Source of the DNA: Trissonchulus latispiculum | Taxonomy: Eukaryota > Nematoda > Enoplea > Enoplida > Ironidae | Direction: 5' to 3' | DNA: 64,000 bases | NCBI GenBank assembly: GCA_030248195.1 | Contig: JASAND010030512.1 | Span: 38,717-102,716 of the forward strand | Shown here: piece after piece, positions 51,275-63,082 of the stretch | Numbering within the stretch: the stretch's first letter is position 1 | How the letters are laid out: each line of letters starts with the position of its first letter | Program-made: the position numbers and the translations under genes | The notes under the pieces: model-generated | Seen by the model: only the letters and a program-made list of their open reading frames with translations | The model's database searches: none | What the model was told of the DNA's origin: nothing

Positions 51275-53759
51275 CAGAGATGGACGCGGGACGAAATTTT
51301 TCGTCCCGTCCCGTCCCGTCCCGCACTCAATTTGTTTGTCCCGTCCCGCGGGATACCGCAGTCCCGCAAATTTGATAATGCCCGTCCCGCAAAATCCCGC
51401 ATAATTTCTTAATTTTCTCATTAGCTAAAATTAATGGTAATTAATACTAATTTAATATGAAAATTTAAAATAAGTTAGTTATGTAAACTATACGCTATTT
51501 ATTGTTCCTTGCGAAGATGCAGAGTCAGTACTTATTATTCAAATACGATGCTGTGTGTGAAAATGTGAAATGTTTATATCATCTGCAAACAAACAATATT
51601 AATTGTTGGTTTAAAAATGTTGGCCAAATTGGCCAAATAAAATCAAATTTAGCGGAATCAGAAAATTACTGCAATACAAAAGCGATAAAACCGGGTCACC
51701 GTGTCAATTTGGGCCACTTTTCGGATCGGGTCACTGGGTCACCGGGTCAAGAGCTTGGATCCGGCCTTGATCCGGTTTTCTTAATTTCCCACAGATTATT
51801 TCCCAGAAATTTTTGGTTTAAAACGAAAACTTTTAGGTCTAATTTCAATGTGATGCTGATACATGATTTGCATGAGTAGTATAGAGTCAGCACCAGACGT
51901 ATCGTTCGGAGGTGGTGGTGGTGTAAAGAGGCCGGGAGGCTCTGGTGAGGGTGGTGGTGTAAAGAGGCCGGGAGGCTCTGGTGAGGGTGGTGGTGTAAAG
52001 AGGCCGGGAGGCGCAAAGCACTAGGAGGTGGTTGGGGGTAAAGAGGCCGGGAGGCGCAAAGAGGAACGGAGGCCGGGAGGCGCAAAGAGGCGCGGAGGCC
52101 GGGAGGCGCTAGTCCGGAACCACGGTAAAATTGACTTTAAGCTAAAAGTTGTTAACTTTCACAGGGAAACTTTATCTAGGGAGTTTTCGACCATGTAGAA
52201 TTCGAAAATAAACTCAGTTTTCTTCTACCATCTAAGCTCCGTCCTGTGCTTGTCCCTGCACCGGAACCATGGCTGACCCTAGCTTAAAAGTCATAATTGT
52301 TGACTTTTAACGGGAAACCTTTATCTAGGGGGTTTTCGACCATCGACCATGTAGAATTCGAAAATAAACTAAAGCTAAATCTAAGGTCATGTTCAGATTC
52401 AACAACCGAGAAAACCATTAAGGCTCACTTACAGCACGGAGTTTATCTATGCCACAAAAACTAATAGCATTTTCGAATTCCACGACCCTGAAAACCTCCT
52501 GTATAAAGTTTTCCCATTGATAATACCCGAGTTTGAAATTTAAGCTTAGATCTGTCATGGTTCCGGCCACATACAGCACGTAGCTTAGGTTATAGAGGCA
52601 AACTAAGCTCATATTTGAATTCTACATGCCCAAAACTCTAATGATAAGCTTTTCCCATTGAAAATAAATGAGTTTGAATTTTAAGCTAAGGTCTGCCATG
52701 GTTCCGGTAGAGGGTCAGCTGCAGGACGGAGCTTAAATGGTAGAAGAAAACTGAGTTTATTTTCGAATTCTACATAGTCGAAACCCCCTAGATAAAGTTT
52801 TCCCAGCGAAAACTGACAAGTTTGAAATTTAAGCTGGGGTCAGGTCAGCCGTGGTTCCGGTTAAGGGCTAGGTACAGGACGGAGCTTAGTTAGCAGAGGA
52901 AAACTAAGCTCATTTTCGAGTACTACATGGTCGAAAACCCCCTGTATAAAGTTTTCCCAGCGAAAATTGACAAGTTTTAACTTAAAGTCAATTTTACCGT
53001 GGTTCCGGACTAGCGCCTCCCGGCCTCTTTGCGCCTCCCGGCCCCCTTGCGCCTCGTTGCGCCTCCGGGCCTCTTTACCCCCAATCTCCCCCCGCGCCTC
53101 CCGGCCTCCGAGCCTCTTTACCCCAACCTCCCCCTAATGCTTTGCGCCTCCCGGCCTCCGGGCCTCCGGGCCTCTTTACCCTCAACCACCCCCCCCCCCC
53201 TAAAACTACACGTGGTGCGGACCTATTACTGCTTGCATGTTTTAAAATTTAACTTGCGCTTCATAACTTGAGGTTCGTTCAATATGGTTTCCAGCAGAAT
53301 AGTATTTGTTCTCATCGGTTCCATGATTATTAAATTGCATAGACCTGTTAGAACTAGCTAGTTTGCAAATTATAACTGATTAAACTAGGCAATGGAGATA
53401 CAGCCAAGTATCAAAAGTCTCTATGTTTGTCCCGTCTTAAATCAAACCCTTGACTGGTTATACATAATCAACACTTTATACAACTTCGCAATCATTTACA
53501 TTACCTGCGTATACTCAAAATGAAACAATAAACTTTCAATGAGAAAAGATACGCAAACCAGCACAGCAAATGAAACTTATGTTGCCTTAAAATTAAATTT
53601 TATCGAATAATTTGAAGTGTGACTGTAATCTTTTGAAAACTATTATCTAGCTTTCTTAAAAATTCCCTAATTTAGAAGAAGAAATTTTGGTCCCGCGGGA
53701 TCCCATCCCATCCCGTTCCGCGGGATCCCGCGGGCTCCCGCGGCCCGCGTCCATCTCTG
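51275..53759. mobile_element. 2.5-kb hAT-like element inserted in the LINE endonuclease, perfect 8-bp TSD
   Basis: Target duplication AGACATTT (51267-51274 and 53760-53767) flanks ends CAGAGATGGACGCGGG and CCGCGTCCATCTCTG. Just inside the left end are tandem CGTCCC repeats; the right end has the inverse (GGGATCCC..). The interior contains a nested fold-back (51885-53220), a GGGTCACCGGGTCA patch at ~51685-51750 like the element at 20772, and no transposase. Confidence 0.93.
51885..53220. repeat. Fold-back nested inside the hAT element, with GGCCGGGAGGCGCAAAGA repeats
   Basis: Left arm ~51900-52330 and right arm ~52700-53200. The outer arms are tandem variants of AAAGAGGCCGGGAGGCGC (inverse on the right). 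The inner arms contain GTCCGGAACCACGGTAAAAT / inverse and repeated CCATGGTTCCGG, TTTTCGACCATG and GGAAACTTTATCTAGGG units. Several internal repeats make the structure multi-level. Confidence 0.85.
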
Positions 53760-53767
53760 AGACATTT

Positions 53768-54926
53768 TGCTTATGTAATTGAAGTGGGTGATGAGAACGC
53801 ATCAAAACTTATTTACTTTAAAACTTAGGTCAAAGAAGTGGACTATCCTTCTTTCCTATCTTCAGACTCGGCTCTAACCCTTCGAACCTAGCTTTTGCAG
53901 CCAATTTTTTGTCCCCCAGGCTTTCCGAGTAGGCCCCGCTAGGTTTCAGCCGTCTTAGTCACTTGAGGTATGCGGGGGGCAAACTGTTTTGCTGAAAGTC
54001 AACGTCGTTTGCCTTGGGTGTGACTGCGGCCACTGACCAATAACCGTACACCGTACACCGACAGGAAATCATAGAAAGTTTACACACGAGCCAATTTGTA
54101 TTTACCTTAGAGCAAGCAAACTTTTTTTATAAAAGAATTGCTATTAATCAATCATGCTGGCTCCATAATTAATATAGAAAAGGTAAAAACTGAGCTTTCA
54201 AGTAATAAATTTGGCACTTAAAACCTGGCATCATAATATATAAACACAACTGATTGGAATAAATTTACCAAGATAGCTTAAACAGTAAACAACGGCTAAT
54301 GGCAACTAATTTAAGCAGTAAACAATGGCCAATGGCAACTGATTATCAGTAAAACGTAATCACTAAAATGATTTAAGCAACAACTACTGATAACTCACTA
54401 TATCATTGATAATTTAGTGATTACCAATTACTGATTACTCAGTACATTTTATGCAACGGGGCCCTGAAGTTGAATTGAACTTCCCTACATATGCCTAATA
54501 CTAGCTATACAATATTCTGAGGATATGATATTCTTTTTGCCCTAATTTATCTTAATAGATACTACTTAAACGACCTTTATTGTCAGTTATAAACAAATAG
54601 TCATCTAAAACAAAAAGCTAACACGACATAAAATATATACGTATAAACATAATTAAAGATAAATACCAATAAAACACATTACCAGATGAAATAATGCATC
54701 AAACAAGACAATACTGAAAAGTTCCAAGAGTGAGACGCACGGGTTTGGAGGTCTTCAGGTTAAAGCCAGCATACATATGAAGTATATATACAGTTAAAAC
54801 GGGGAAATAATAGCTTATGGGTCGCAATACAATTTATCAAGCATAATACTTATAGTACAATAATTCAAAGACGAACTAAAAAGTTTCTGTACAGGCAAGT
54901 GATTTATACATACGTATAGACAGCAG

Positions 54927-55015
<89 letters not shown>

Positions 55016-55106
55016 GACAAGATGTCATACTTACAAACTGTTAGGTAAAGCTACAATATATGATTCGCTTTCAGAAAAAATATATATAAATATATAAGCC
55101 ATATAT
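53768..55106. other. Right flank of the hAT insertion: LINE 5' remainder, then AT-rich DNA
   Basis: The first few hundred bases should be the LINE sequence upstream of its endonuclease, but no intact ORF1 is readable. 54050-54920 shows nothing except short near-repeats around 54280-54350 (AACAGTAAACAACGGC..). Confidence 0.35.
54929..55010. repeat. (TA)n microsatellite, ~80 bp
   Basis: About 40 uninterrupted AT units, 100 bp upstream of composite copy 3. Confidence 0.97.
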
Positions 55107-55789
55107 ATTATGTAGGGGCGCGATAGCGCCCCTACATAATATGGGTATAAAGGCGTCTGCGCGGCCCTCTGGAGACAGTGTTGGCCTGGTGCCAGCTAAT
55201 TAGAGGTCCGGGAGGGATAAAAATGTTACCATCGTAAAGTACTCGAGTAGTACTACAAGTACCACCATACTTTTGGTTAAAATTCGGAACTTCGAAATTT
55301 TGCACTAGGCGAGAGTTACCGTGCGGTTGTTTTTTTTTCTCGGTTAATAACGCTTATTGGAAGTGCATTTTCTAGCGAAGTGTTGGAACGATGTGGGCAT
55401 TTTGGTCCAATGCTACTATGATATGTTGGTAGACAGTATCCCCCCATGCTACCAAACGAAGGTCATTTTGGCACTCGGCCAACTTTGGCTCTGTGCCAAG
55501 GCCCCAAAGTCGGACTTTCGCTATTTTGGCACTTCGGTTGAAATCAACTTTTTTTCACAGGCTAGCAGCTAGATCGGTTTGGTTTATTTTATTTGAATAT
55601 TTCGGACTATGCGCACAAAGTAACGAGGGGGATTTTTTAATTTCGCTCTGTAGCTTTCAGGAGGTGGGCCCAAACTTTGCATTTTTTCACCTGTTTTGAC
55701 GAAAAGTTTCTAAGTCCCACTTTCACTAGAAATGGTATAAAAGTCACTAAAAATGGCGTTTTTCGGCCTTGGGGTGGTGCCCATATATA

Positions 55790-57072
55790 GTAAATCGGGG
55801 TCGCTGAAAACGATGAGCATACTGCCGATACCGCCCGAAGTGACCACTGGTCAGCATGGCTCCCGTGGTTCCTCGCCCAGGGTCAAAGTAGGGAAAACTC
55901 ACTATAAACAGCATTTTTCGGGGTTTTAGTTGGGGGCACATATAGTAAATCGACTACGCTCGTTTCAATGGACATATTGCCGAAATCGAGGGAAGTGACC
56001 AGTGGTCACTACGGTCTATGAGGCCTATTGACCAGTGGTCAAACCCCTTTAAACAGCGTTTTTCGGCGTTTTGGTTGGGGGCATATATAGTAAATCGACT
56101 ACGCTCGTTTCATTGGGCATATTGCCGAAATCGAGGGAAGTGACCAGTGGTCACTACGGTCTATGGGTTCTATTGACCAGTGGTCAAACCCCTTTAAACA
56201 GCGTTTTTCGGCGTTTTGGTTGGGGGCATATATAGTAAATCGACTACGCTCGTTTCATTGGGCATATTGCCGAAATCGAGGGAAGTGACCAGTGGTCACT
56301 ACTGTCTATGAGGCCTATTGACCAGTGGTCAAACCCCTTTAAACAGCGTTTTCGGCGTTTTGGTTGGGGGCATATATAGTAAATCGACTACGCTCGTTTC
56401 ATTGGGCATATTGCCGAAATCGAGGGAAGTGACCAGTGGTCACTACGGTCTATGGGTTCTATTGAGCAGTGGTCAAACCCCTTTAAACAGCGTTTTGCGG
56501 CGTTTTGGTTGGGGACATATATAGTAAATCGACTACGCTCGTTTCATTGGGCACATTGCCGAAATCGAGGGAAGTGACCAGTGGTCACTACTGTCTATGG
56601 GGCCTATTGACCAGTGGTCAAACCCCTTTAAACAGCGTTTTTCGGCGTTTTGGTTGGGGACATATATAGTAAATCGACTACGCTCGTCTCATTGGGCATA
56701 TTGCCGAAATCGAGGAAGTGACCAGTGGTCACTACTGTCGATGGCGCCTATTGCCAGCGGTCGAACCCCTTGAAACAGCGCTTTTCGGCGTTTTGGTTGG
56801 GGGCATTTATAGTAAATCGACTACGCTCGTTTCATTGGGCATATTGCCGAAACCGAGGAAGTGACCAGTGGTCACAAACGTAAATGAGGCCGTGGTCAAA
56901 CCGCTTGACCAGCGTTTTTCGGCGTTTTGGTTGGGGGCATATATAGTAAATCGACTACGCTCGTTTCATTGGGCATATTGCCGAAATCGAGGGAAGTGAC
57001 CAGTGGTCACTACGGTCTATGAGGCCTATTGATCAGTGGTCAAACCCCTTTAAACAGCGTTTTTCGGCGTTT
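55790..57072 (+). repeat. Tandem array of ~145-bp monomers, 8-9 units (composite copy 3)
   Basis: TAGTAAATCGACTACGCTCG recurs at about 55943, 56088, 56233, 56377, 56522, 56667, 56810 and 56944. Each unit has the palindrome TGACCAGTGGTCA and CAGCGTTTTTCGGCGTTTTG. The first, diverged unit (55760-55870) is the conserved single-copy block that precedes the array in copy 2, showing that the array grew from element sequence. Confidence 0.95.
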
Positions 57073-57249
57073 TCTCCTTATATACCGCCCACAAACAGAG
57101 GTTGCAGCGGCCGAAGCTTGGGGCGGAGGTTAGAATTCAGTGGCACTTATATTTATATAATCACTTCTCTGCTCTACCTACGGCACTGTTCAAGCTCCTT
57201 GTATCCATTGCCGCATTGCTGGAAAGGGATCCTTTAAAATGACAGAAGG

Positions 57250-58038
57250 ACAAGTAATAAAAATGCTCCTCTGGAGCATGAAAAAGTAATATGGGTGATG
57301 GTGAGGTTGTAAAATCAACAGAGGACTAGTCTAAAAAAATGCTTAATATGGGGGCTAGGTTCAAAAAAAGAAGAGGACTAGGTTGTGGGCGAATAAATAT
57401 GGGCACAGCTTCGCCGAGCAACCCATATTCGCGGGCTTTCACGCTTCGCCATGGCGATTGTCATATACAATGCCATTATTGTCAGTCAATAATAACAATT
57501 CCAGCAGTTAAACAATCGCTGCAAGTTGTTTGCTTATATATACGTAAACTATATAGTAATTTGGTTGTGCTGGACTACGGCAAGCAACTAGAAAGAACCA
57601 AGGCTATGATTGTAACGCTAACGGTTCAATAGAAATAGAAGATCGTCGGAGAGAGTCCTGAAATTATTGTTGAAATATAGAGTTTTCTTATCAATGGTTA
57701 AAATGCACAATAAATATTAAGAGTTTATCGAAAGAAATGTTTGCTTCCGCTAAAACTTGTTTATCATAATTGTATATTATTATTTACGCAATGTAACTAA
57801 AACTGAACACTGGTATATATACATATGTAATACGTAGTATATAAATTTGTCAGTCCGCGAATATGGGTTGCTCGGCGAAGCTGTGCCCATATTAATTCGC
57901 CCACAACCTAGTCCTCTTCTTTTTTGAACCTAGCCCCCATATTAAGCATTTTTTTAGACTAGTCCTCTGTTGATTTTACAACCTCACCATCACCCATATT
58001 ACTTTTTCATGCTCCAGAGGAGCATTTTTATTACTTGT
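57250..58038. repeat. Long inverted repeat at the right end of composite copy 3
   Basis: Arms 57250-57434 and 57855-58038, ~185 bp, near-perfect. Loop ~420 bp of unique AT-rich DNA. Inner arm end CAGCTTCGCCGAGCAACCC and inverse. Confidence 0.93.
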
Positions 58039-58142
58039 ATATATATAAAATAAGCCAAAATAAAGCCGAAAGAACCGAACCGAAACCCAGTAAAAATCAG
58101 TTTACAAGAAGTCATATATATAATATACATTCTTAATTTCCC

Positions 58143-58600
58143 CCAACATTCGTGCTCATCCCCCAAAAAAAGTGAGTGTCCCTTTTAGTACCAAACTTTG
58201 GCCTGAAAAAAGCGTTCAGAAGGCCAAATTTTCAAAAAACGTTTTCAAATTTTCAAAGAAAATTGCCTTGTACTCGGCAGATATATACTATAAAAAGTGC
58301 ACAATTTTTAGAAAATTAGAGAAAAAGTTTCTCCGATCCCCCCAAACATCTCGCTCCTGAGGGATAATAAGTCAGATTTCCGCACACCAGCTGACCAAAT
58401 CAAGCCTGGAACCACAGTCAGATAAGATAAGGCAGGGTTAGTTCAGCAGTTCACTTGCAACCGAGACATGCATACGAATATAATACACGGACTAAGAATG
58501 GACTAGCCCGGCCCGGTTGGTTCGGCTCGGTCTGCCGGAGCCAAAACTTGGAAAAACTAGTAAAATTCTGATAAATTTTACATCAACAAGAATGTTACAA
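58143..58600. other. Intergenic DNA with a GC-tract element remnant
   Basis: Around 58143-58370 there are phrases of the GC-tract family (TTTCAAAAAACG, AGAAAATTAGAGAAAAAG) bounded by CCCCCAACATT / CCCCCCAAACATC. 58500-58555 has CCCGGCCCGG and CGGCTCGG repeats like a hAT subterminal region, with one end only. Confidence 0.3.
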
Positions 58601-59079
58601 ATTGTCATATGTTTCCTCATAGATTAGAATAAAGCAACACACAATAAATTTTAAAAATATATTTGAATAAAATGATTGCAAAAAACAGTTTTCTGATAAT
58701 TTTTTATTTTTAACTACGTATGAGGTCGAAGGGCAACCTCTAACAAACAAACATACATATATATATATATATATATACGTACAACACGTAATGAACATAA
58801 TTTATGTATATATATACATAAAATATGTACTGAGGTTAGATTCAAGGAGACAGCAAGTATGGAGCCAGTATTTGTATTAACAACAAATCTACATATAAGT
58901 ACTACTACGTACAAGTCAGATCAACTAGTATGCCCAGAAGCTCCACAGCATTAGAATAGAAACTTTGATTTTACATTACATTTGCCTCATGCCTCAGACA
59001 AATTAAAAATCCAAATCAGAATCATTATTCGTCAGTCATACTTAAGTACAGTTTTCACAGTAACGATCTGGCATTTTCC

Positions 59080-59370
59080 TACAGGAGGGGGGGCGCCTCC
59101 CAGAAATCGTTCCCCCCTCAGACTTGGGTCGACCCCCCCAAGGATTCGGGCCTCCCCCCCAGAACTGTAAAATTCCCGGGAAAATATGGTTTTGAAGGTA
59201 AATTTTGAAAACTTTTTCTGACTTCCCCGGATTTTTAGGCATTTTTAGCTATTTTAAGCTTAAATTTAGGTTAAAGAATAATAGTTAATTTTTAACTCAG
59301 CAGCAAAAAAATAGCTATTGTTAAGCATTTTTCGAAAAATCCCCCCAAAGAAATTTTTGCCTAGGAAAAA
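59080..59370. mobile_element. GC-tract element in the left arm of the inverted duplication
   Basis: Starts GCATTTTCCTACAGGAGGGG and carries ATTTTTAGGCATTTTTAGC and TAAGCTTAAATTTAGGTTAAAG, shared in inverse with 35020-35372. Its mirror copy is at 63345-63660, so it was present before the duplication. Confidence 0.6.
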
Positions 59371-59619
59371 AGTCAGACGACGCAACATTCACAAGCTTTT
59401 AAGTTATTAATTCTTTCTTTAATTATTACTTCTCTGTCTTTTAATTAACGCCAGCTATTGAAATAAAGTCCATCCAAAATGGTTATTTTGACTGCAACAT
59501 GTGTACCTCCGTACGTATATATTTTGAATATTGTATGCCAACCCAGGGGGCTCATCGAGCCTACTCACCACTCCAGAGCAAAGCTTCTACTCCGACCACG
59601 TAAATCCACTAATCACCAG

Positions 59620-60438
59620 TTAAGTTAATGAGCAATGCTGATCAGCCAAAAGAAGGGCCGTATTGGGCACATGAAGCTCTGAACCATTGGACCATTCGAC
59701 CACACAGCACGTGTCCTGGATTCGCTCACGAACCAGACCGCGCATAAATCGCATATGATGCCGGAGGGCCTGCCATTCGTCATTACGCAGGCGAAAGTCA
59801 AAGACCGTTATCATGTTCAGGGAGAGGCACTGGGAACAGGCCACACACGACGCCATAGTCTCCGTATCATTGTACTTCTTGCCCACCTTATCATAGAGGA
59901 ATCCCTCACGGATCCCGTGAATGATGGCCATGGCAAACGGGCGCCAGTAGAAGTCAATCGCTTCCGGACGCCAGACAACGGCGTCTCCCTTCTGAAAACT
60001 GTTCAGAGACAGACCGGCGCCACCCGGACAGCTGGCACTGAGCAGGTGATCCAGACGTAGCCGGATCAGATCTCGCAGACCTGACAGCTGATAGTAGTCC
60101 ACTTCATTCAACAGCTCTGACAGAAGGTCCCGGTTGTCGGGCAGGTGCACTTTGGGTCCGTCACGCAGATAGTTTAGAATCATATGGAAGTGTCGACCGT
60201 CCCGGTCCACAAAAATCTGGGCCGGACCCGGACTACCACCACCGCTGTTGGCAGAACTGGCATCACCGGCTGCTGGTGAGCCAACGATTTCCAGAAGCGG
60301 CTGCGGCTGCCACTCCAGGCTGACCAGTTTGGCCAGCATAGATTCAGGATCGCGGGTCAGCGTGGACGGAGTTGTGGTGAAACGATGACCGCCAACATTG
60401 AGACAGACCATTTGAGGCTGTCTTCCACAGGTGCCCAT
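59620..60438 (-). CDS. KCTD-like BTB/T1-domain protein, intronless coding sequence
   Basis: 272 residues from ATG at 60438 (a GTG six codons upstream is not a credible start) to TAA at 59620. Residues ~10-40 and 74-130 form a BTB/T1 domain of KCTD type: VCLNVGGHRFTTTPSTLTRD, IFVDRDGRHFHMILNYLRDG, LLNEVDYYQLSGLRDLI. A Pro/Gly/Ser/Ala-rich insertion (~42-73) separates its two halves. Residues 136-272 form a C-terminal region with no family I can name. KCTD proteins commonly form oligomers and act as Cullin-3 adaptors or channel/receptor partners; which applies here cannot be told. No transmembrane segment. The gene is clearly GC-richer than its surroundings. A ...ttttttag stretch 20-30 bp upstream could be an acceptor for a non-coding first exon. 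Confidence 0.9.
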   Translation of the reverse strand: MGTCGRQPQMVCLNVGGHRFTTTPSTLTRDPESMLAKLVSLEWQPQPLLEIVGSPAAGDASSANSGGGSPGPAQIFVDRDGRHFHMILNYLRDGPKVHLPDNRDLLSELLNEVDYYQLSGLRDLIRLRLDHLLSASCPGGAGLSLNSFQKGDAVVWRPEAIDFYWRPFAMAIIHGIREGFLYDKVGKKYNDTETMASCVACSQCLSLNMITVFDFRLRNDEWQALRHHMRFMRGLVRERIQDTCCVVEWSNGSELHVPNTALLLADQHCSLT

Positions 60439-60480
60439 GGTTAGCAGCAGTGACACTATTTAGCGAATCTAAAAAATGAA

Positions 60481-61305
60481 AATAATTGCTTTATAGTATA
60501 CATAAGTATAAATGTCGTAGCACAGAGTGAAACTGCGCCCAGTGACATACTGAACTAGCACATAGTGGGACTTCACTATGTGCACGCACGGAGTGAGACT
60601 ACAGTATCCCTCTGTATATTTGTATTGTGTGAAATTGGAAAACGGAGAGAGAGAAAGTGTAGTTTTGTGTGCGCCCAGAGTGTAACTACCATAACTGCAT
60701 GTACTGTGTAAAATGAGAAAACAAAGGACACTAAATGACACTAAAGTCTGACGAAAAAATGTAGGTATTTTCTGAACCGTCATAGCATGAACTTTTGGTT
60801 TAAGAAAAAATTTAAATTTTTCGGGATTCAATATGTTTGGGACGTGGGCTAATTTTCCACCGAACGGCTAATTCCTGGCGTCGACCGATCTTCCAAAGCT
60901 TAAAAAATCGACTTCGTTTGATGAATTTCAAATTTTTAAAATTTTTTCTTCAACCTAAAGAAAGTTCATGCCATGACGATGACGGTTCAGAAAATATATA
61001 CATTGCTGCAGCAAAAATGTACCGGTAATTCAGTATAAACAAAATAATTTCGCTCCCTACATTTTTTCGTCCGACTTTAGTGTCATTTAGTGTCCTTTGT
61101 TTTCTCATTTTACACAGTACATGCAGTTACGGTAGTTACACTCTGGGCGCACACAAAACTACACCTTCTCTCTCTCCGTTTTCCAATTCCACAAATATAC
61201 AAAGGGATACGGTAGTCCCACTCCGAGCGTGCACATAGTGCAGTCACACTATGCGCTAGTTCAGTATGCCACTGGGCGCAGTTTCACTCTATGCTACGAC
61301 ATATC
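60481..61305. repeat. Hairpin A between the KCTD copies
   Basis: Left arm ~60500-60830 and right arm ~60890-61303 are inverses (TCGTAGCACAGAGTGAAACT / AGTTTCACTCTATGCTACGA; ACACTAAAGTCTGACGAAAA / inverse). The loop contains TTTAAAATTTTTTC-type low-complexity. Ends against the TA tract. Confidence 0.88.
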
Positions 61306-61309
61306 TATA

Positions 61310-61378
<69 letters not shown>
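61310..61378. repeat. (TA)n microsatellite at the centre of the inverted duplication
   Basis: About 34 TA units, flanked on both sides by the GTCGTAGCATAGAGTGAAAC hairpin ends in opposite orientation (GTTTCACTCTATGCTACGAC ends at 61300). Confidence 0.95.
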
Positions 61379-61381
<3 letters not shown>

Positions 61382-62130
61382 GTAGCATAGAGTGAAACTA
61401 CTCAATGTTATACTGAACAACACCGTACTCGGAGCTTGCACTGCTGTGCGCGCTCGAGTGAGACTACCGTATCGCATGTATTTGTGAGATTGGAAAACGG
61501 AGAGAGATATAGTACTATTGCGCGGTGTAACTACCGTAACTGCATGTGTAATGTAAATGAAGGCAGGGACACTAAAATGACACTAAAGTCGGACGAAAAA
61601 ATGTAGGAACGAAATTATTTTGTTTTGTACTGAATTGCCGGTGCATTTTTGCTGCGCGTCTTGCTATTTTCTGAACGGAAATCATCATGGCATGAACTTT
61701 TCTTGGAATTGAAAAAAAATTTTAAAAATTCATCAAACGAGAATCGATTTTTAAGCTTTGGAAAATTTTTTTTTTTTTTGAATTTAAAGTTCGTAGAAAA
61801 ATTATTTTTTTTCTTAGATATGTTGAATTTTGAAATTTTAAATTTTTTCTTAAACCAAAAGTTCATGTAAAATTTTTACAGAAAATATCTACAAATTTTT
61901 GTAGGAGCTTTAGTGTCATTTTGAAATTGTCACTTTGTTTTCTCATTTTTTACAGTACATTGCAATTATGGTAGTTACACTCTAGGTGCGCGCAAAACTA
62001 CACCTTTCTCTCTCTCCGTTTTCCAATTTCACACAATACAAATATACAAAGGGATACTGTAGTCTCACATCCGTGCCGTGCACATAGTGAAGTCCCACTA
62101 TGGTGCTAGTTCCAGTATGTCACTGGGCGG
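61378..62130. repeat. Hairpin B between the KCTD copies
   Basis: Left arm ~61378-61735 and right arm ~61770-62130. It starts with the same GTCGTAGCATAGAGTGAAAC as hairpin A's ends, with CACTAAAGTCGGACGAAAAA inside. The right arm is more degenerate, and the loop is AAAAATTTTTT-rich. It is the mirror counterpart of hairpin A. Confidence 0.8.
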
Positions 62131-62228
62131 ATAAAAAAAAAATGCATCACGTTTTTTTTTACAAATGACTACAACAAAGCCAATTGCTTACAATTTTTAG
62201 ATTCGCTAAACTTGTGTCACTGCTAACC

Positions 62229-62795
62229 ATGGGCACCTATGGAGACAGCCTCAGGTGGTCTGTCTCAATGTTGGCGGTTGTCGTTTCACCACAACTCCGT
62301 CCACGCTGACCCTCCGGTCCTGAGTCTATGCTGGCCAAGCTGGCTCAGCCTGGTGCGCGGCCGCAGCCGCTTCTGGAAATCTCTGACTCGGCGGCAACCG
62401 AGGATGCCAGTTCTAGCCAACAGCAGGTAGTGTAGTGCAGGTCCGGCATTGAATTTTGTCGGACCGGGATGGTTAGTTACTTCCATCTGATTCTCAAACT
62501 ATCTACTCATGAAATTGGTGCTGCAGATGAAAGATGAACCCACTTCTGTCAGAGCTGTTGAATGAAGTGGACTTTTATCAGCTGTCGGGGCTGCGAGACC
62601 TGATCCACATCCCTACGTGCAGATCCGCTACTGCTCGGTGTCAGCTGTCCGGGTGGCGCCGGTCTAATACTGAACGAGTTTTCAGAGAGGAGACGCCAAG
62701 ATTTGGCCGTCCGGAATACCGGCTTCTACTGGCGCCCGTTTGCCATGGCCATCATTCACGGGATCCGTGAGAGGATTCCCTCTATGATAAGAAGG
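62229..62795 (+). pseudogene. Decayed inverted copy of the KCTD-like gene
   Basis: ATG at 62229 aligns with the ATG of the intact gene, but a single A is missing around codon 5, so the BTB start is frameshifted and ends at a TGA within the first ~35 codons. Later parts are recognisable in other frames (LLSELLNEVDFYQLSGLRDL at 62540-62600, then FYWRPFAMAII equivalents near 62730). Similarity stops at ~62795, after the region equal to residue ~184. The C-terminal third is replaced by T-rich sequence, and only the last codons and 3' flank reappear (62990-63240). Confidence 0.88.
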
Positions 62796-62916
62796 TGAGG
62801 AGCGGAAAAATCATTTGATGAATCGTGGCGTCGATGTGTACCCATTTTCCCCACATGCCTTTACCTGAACAAGATAACGATTTGGTGACTTTTCGCCTGC
62901 GAATGACGCCTGGGGT

Positions 62917-63082
62917 TTTTTTTTTTTTTTTTTTTTCTTGAAGCGGATTAACCACAACGACTCCAGTATACTTTCTGAGTTATTTTCCGTTTTTTTAGAG
63001 CGTTTTGACTTATATTCTATTTGGCTGATCAGCATTGATTTTTACATTTCTTGGTAATTTTTTTTTTTTTTTTTTTTTTTAA
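62917..63082. repeat. Two poly-T runs inside the deleted part of the KCTD copy
   Basis: T runs of ~20 at 62917-62936 and ~23 at 63058-63080, with a degenerate remnant of the KCTD 3' coding end (GGCTGATCAGCATTG) between them. Confidence 0.8.

Larger units (their letters stand above)
55107..58038 (+). mobile_element. Composite hairpin-array-inverted-repeat element, copy 3 (complete)
   Basis: Starts with a perfect hairpin (55107-55121 / 55126-55140: ATTATGTAGGGGCGC and inverse) then AATATGGGTATAAAGGCG. The following block is homologous to copy 1 (GCGCGGCCCTCTGGAGAC, GGTGCCAGCTAATTAG, GAGTAGTACTACAAG). CGCTGAAAACGATGAGCATA lies at ~55802, then the ~145-bp array 55790-57072, and it ends in the inverted repeat 57250-58038 (terminus ACAAGTAATAAAAATGCTCC and inverse). 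2.93 kb in all. No protein recognised. Confidence 0.82.

Noticed and set aside
52000..53271. Frames reading LPASLHHHPHQS or PRLPASEPL repeats
   Set aside because: Translation of the GGCCGGGAGGCGC tandem units of the fold-back; no conserved protein.
59755..60060. 101-residue plus-strand frame inside the KCTD gene
   Set aside because: Antisense shadow of the conserved KCTD coding frame.
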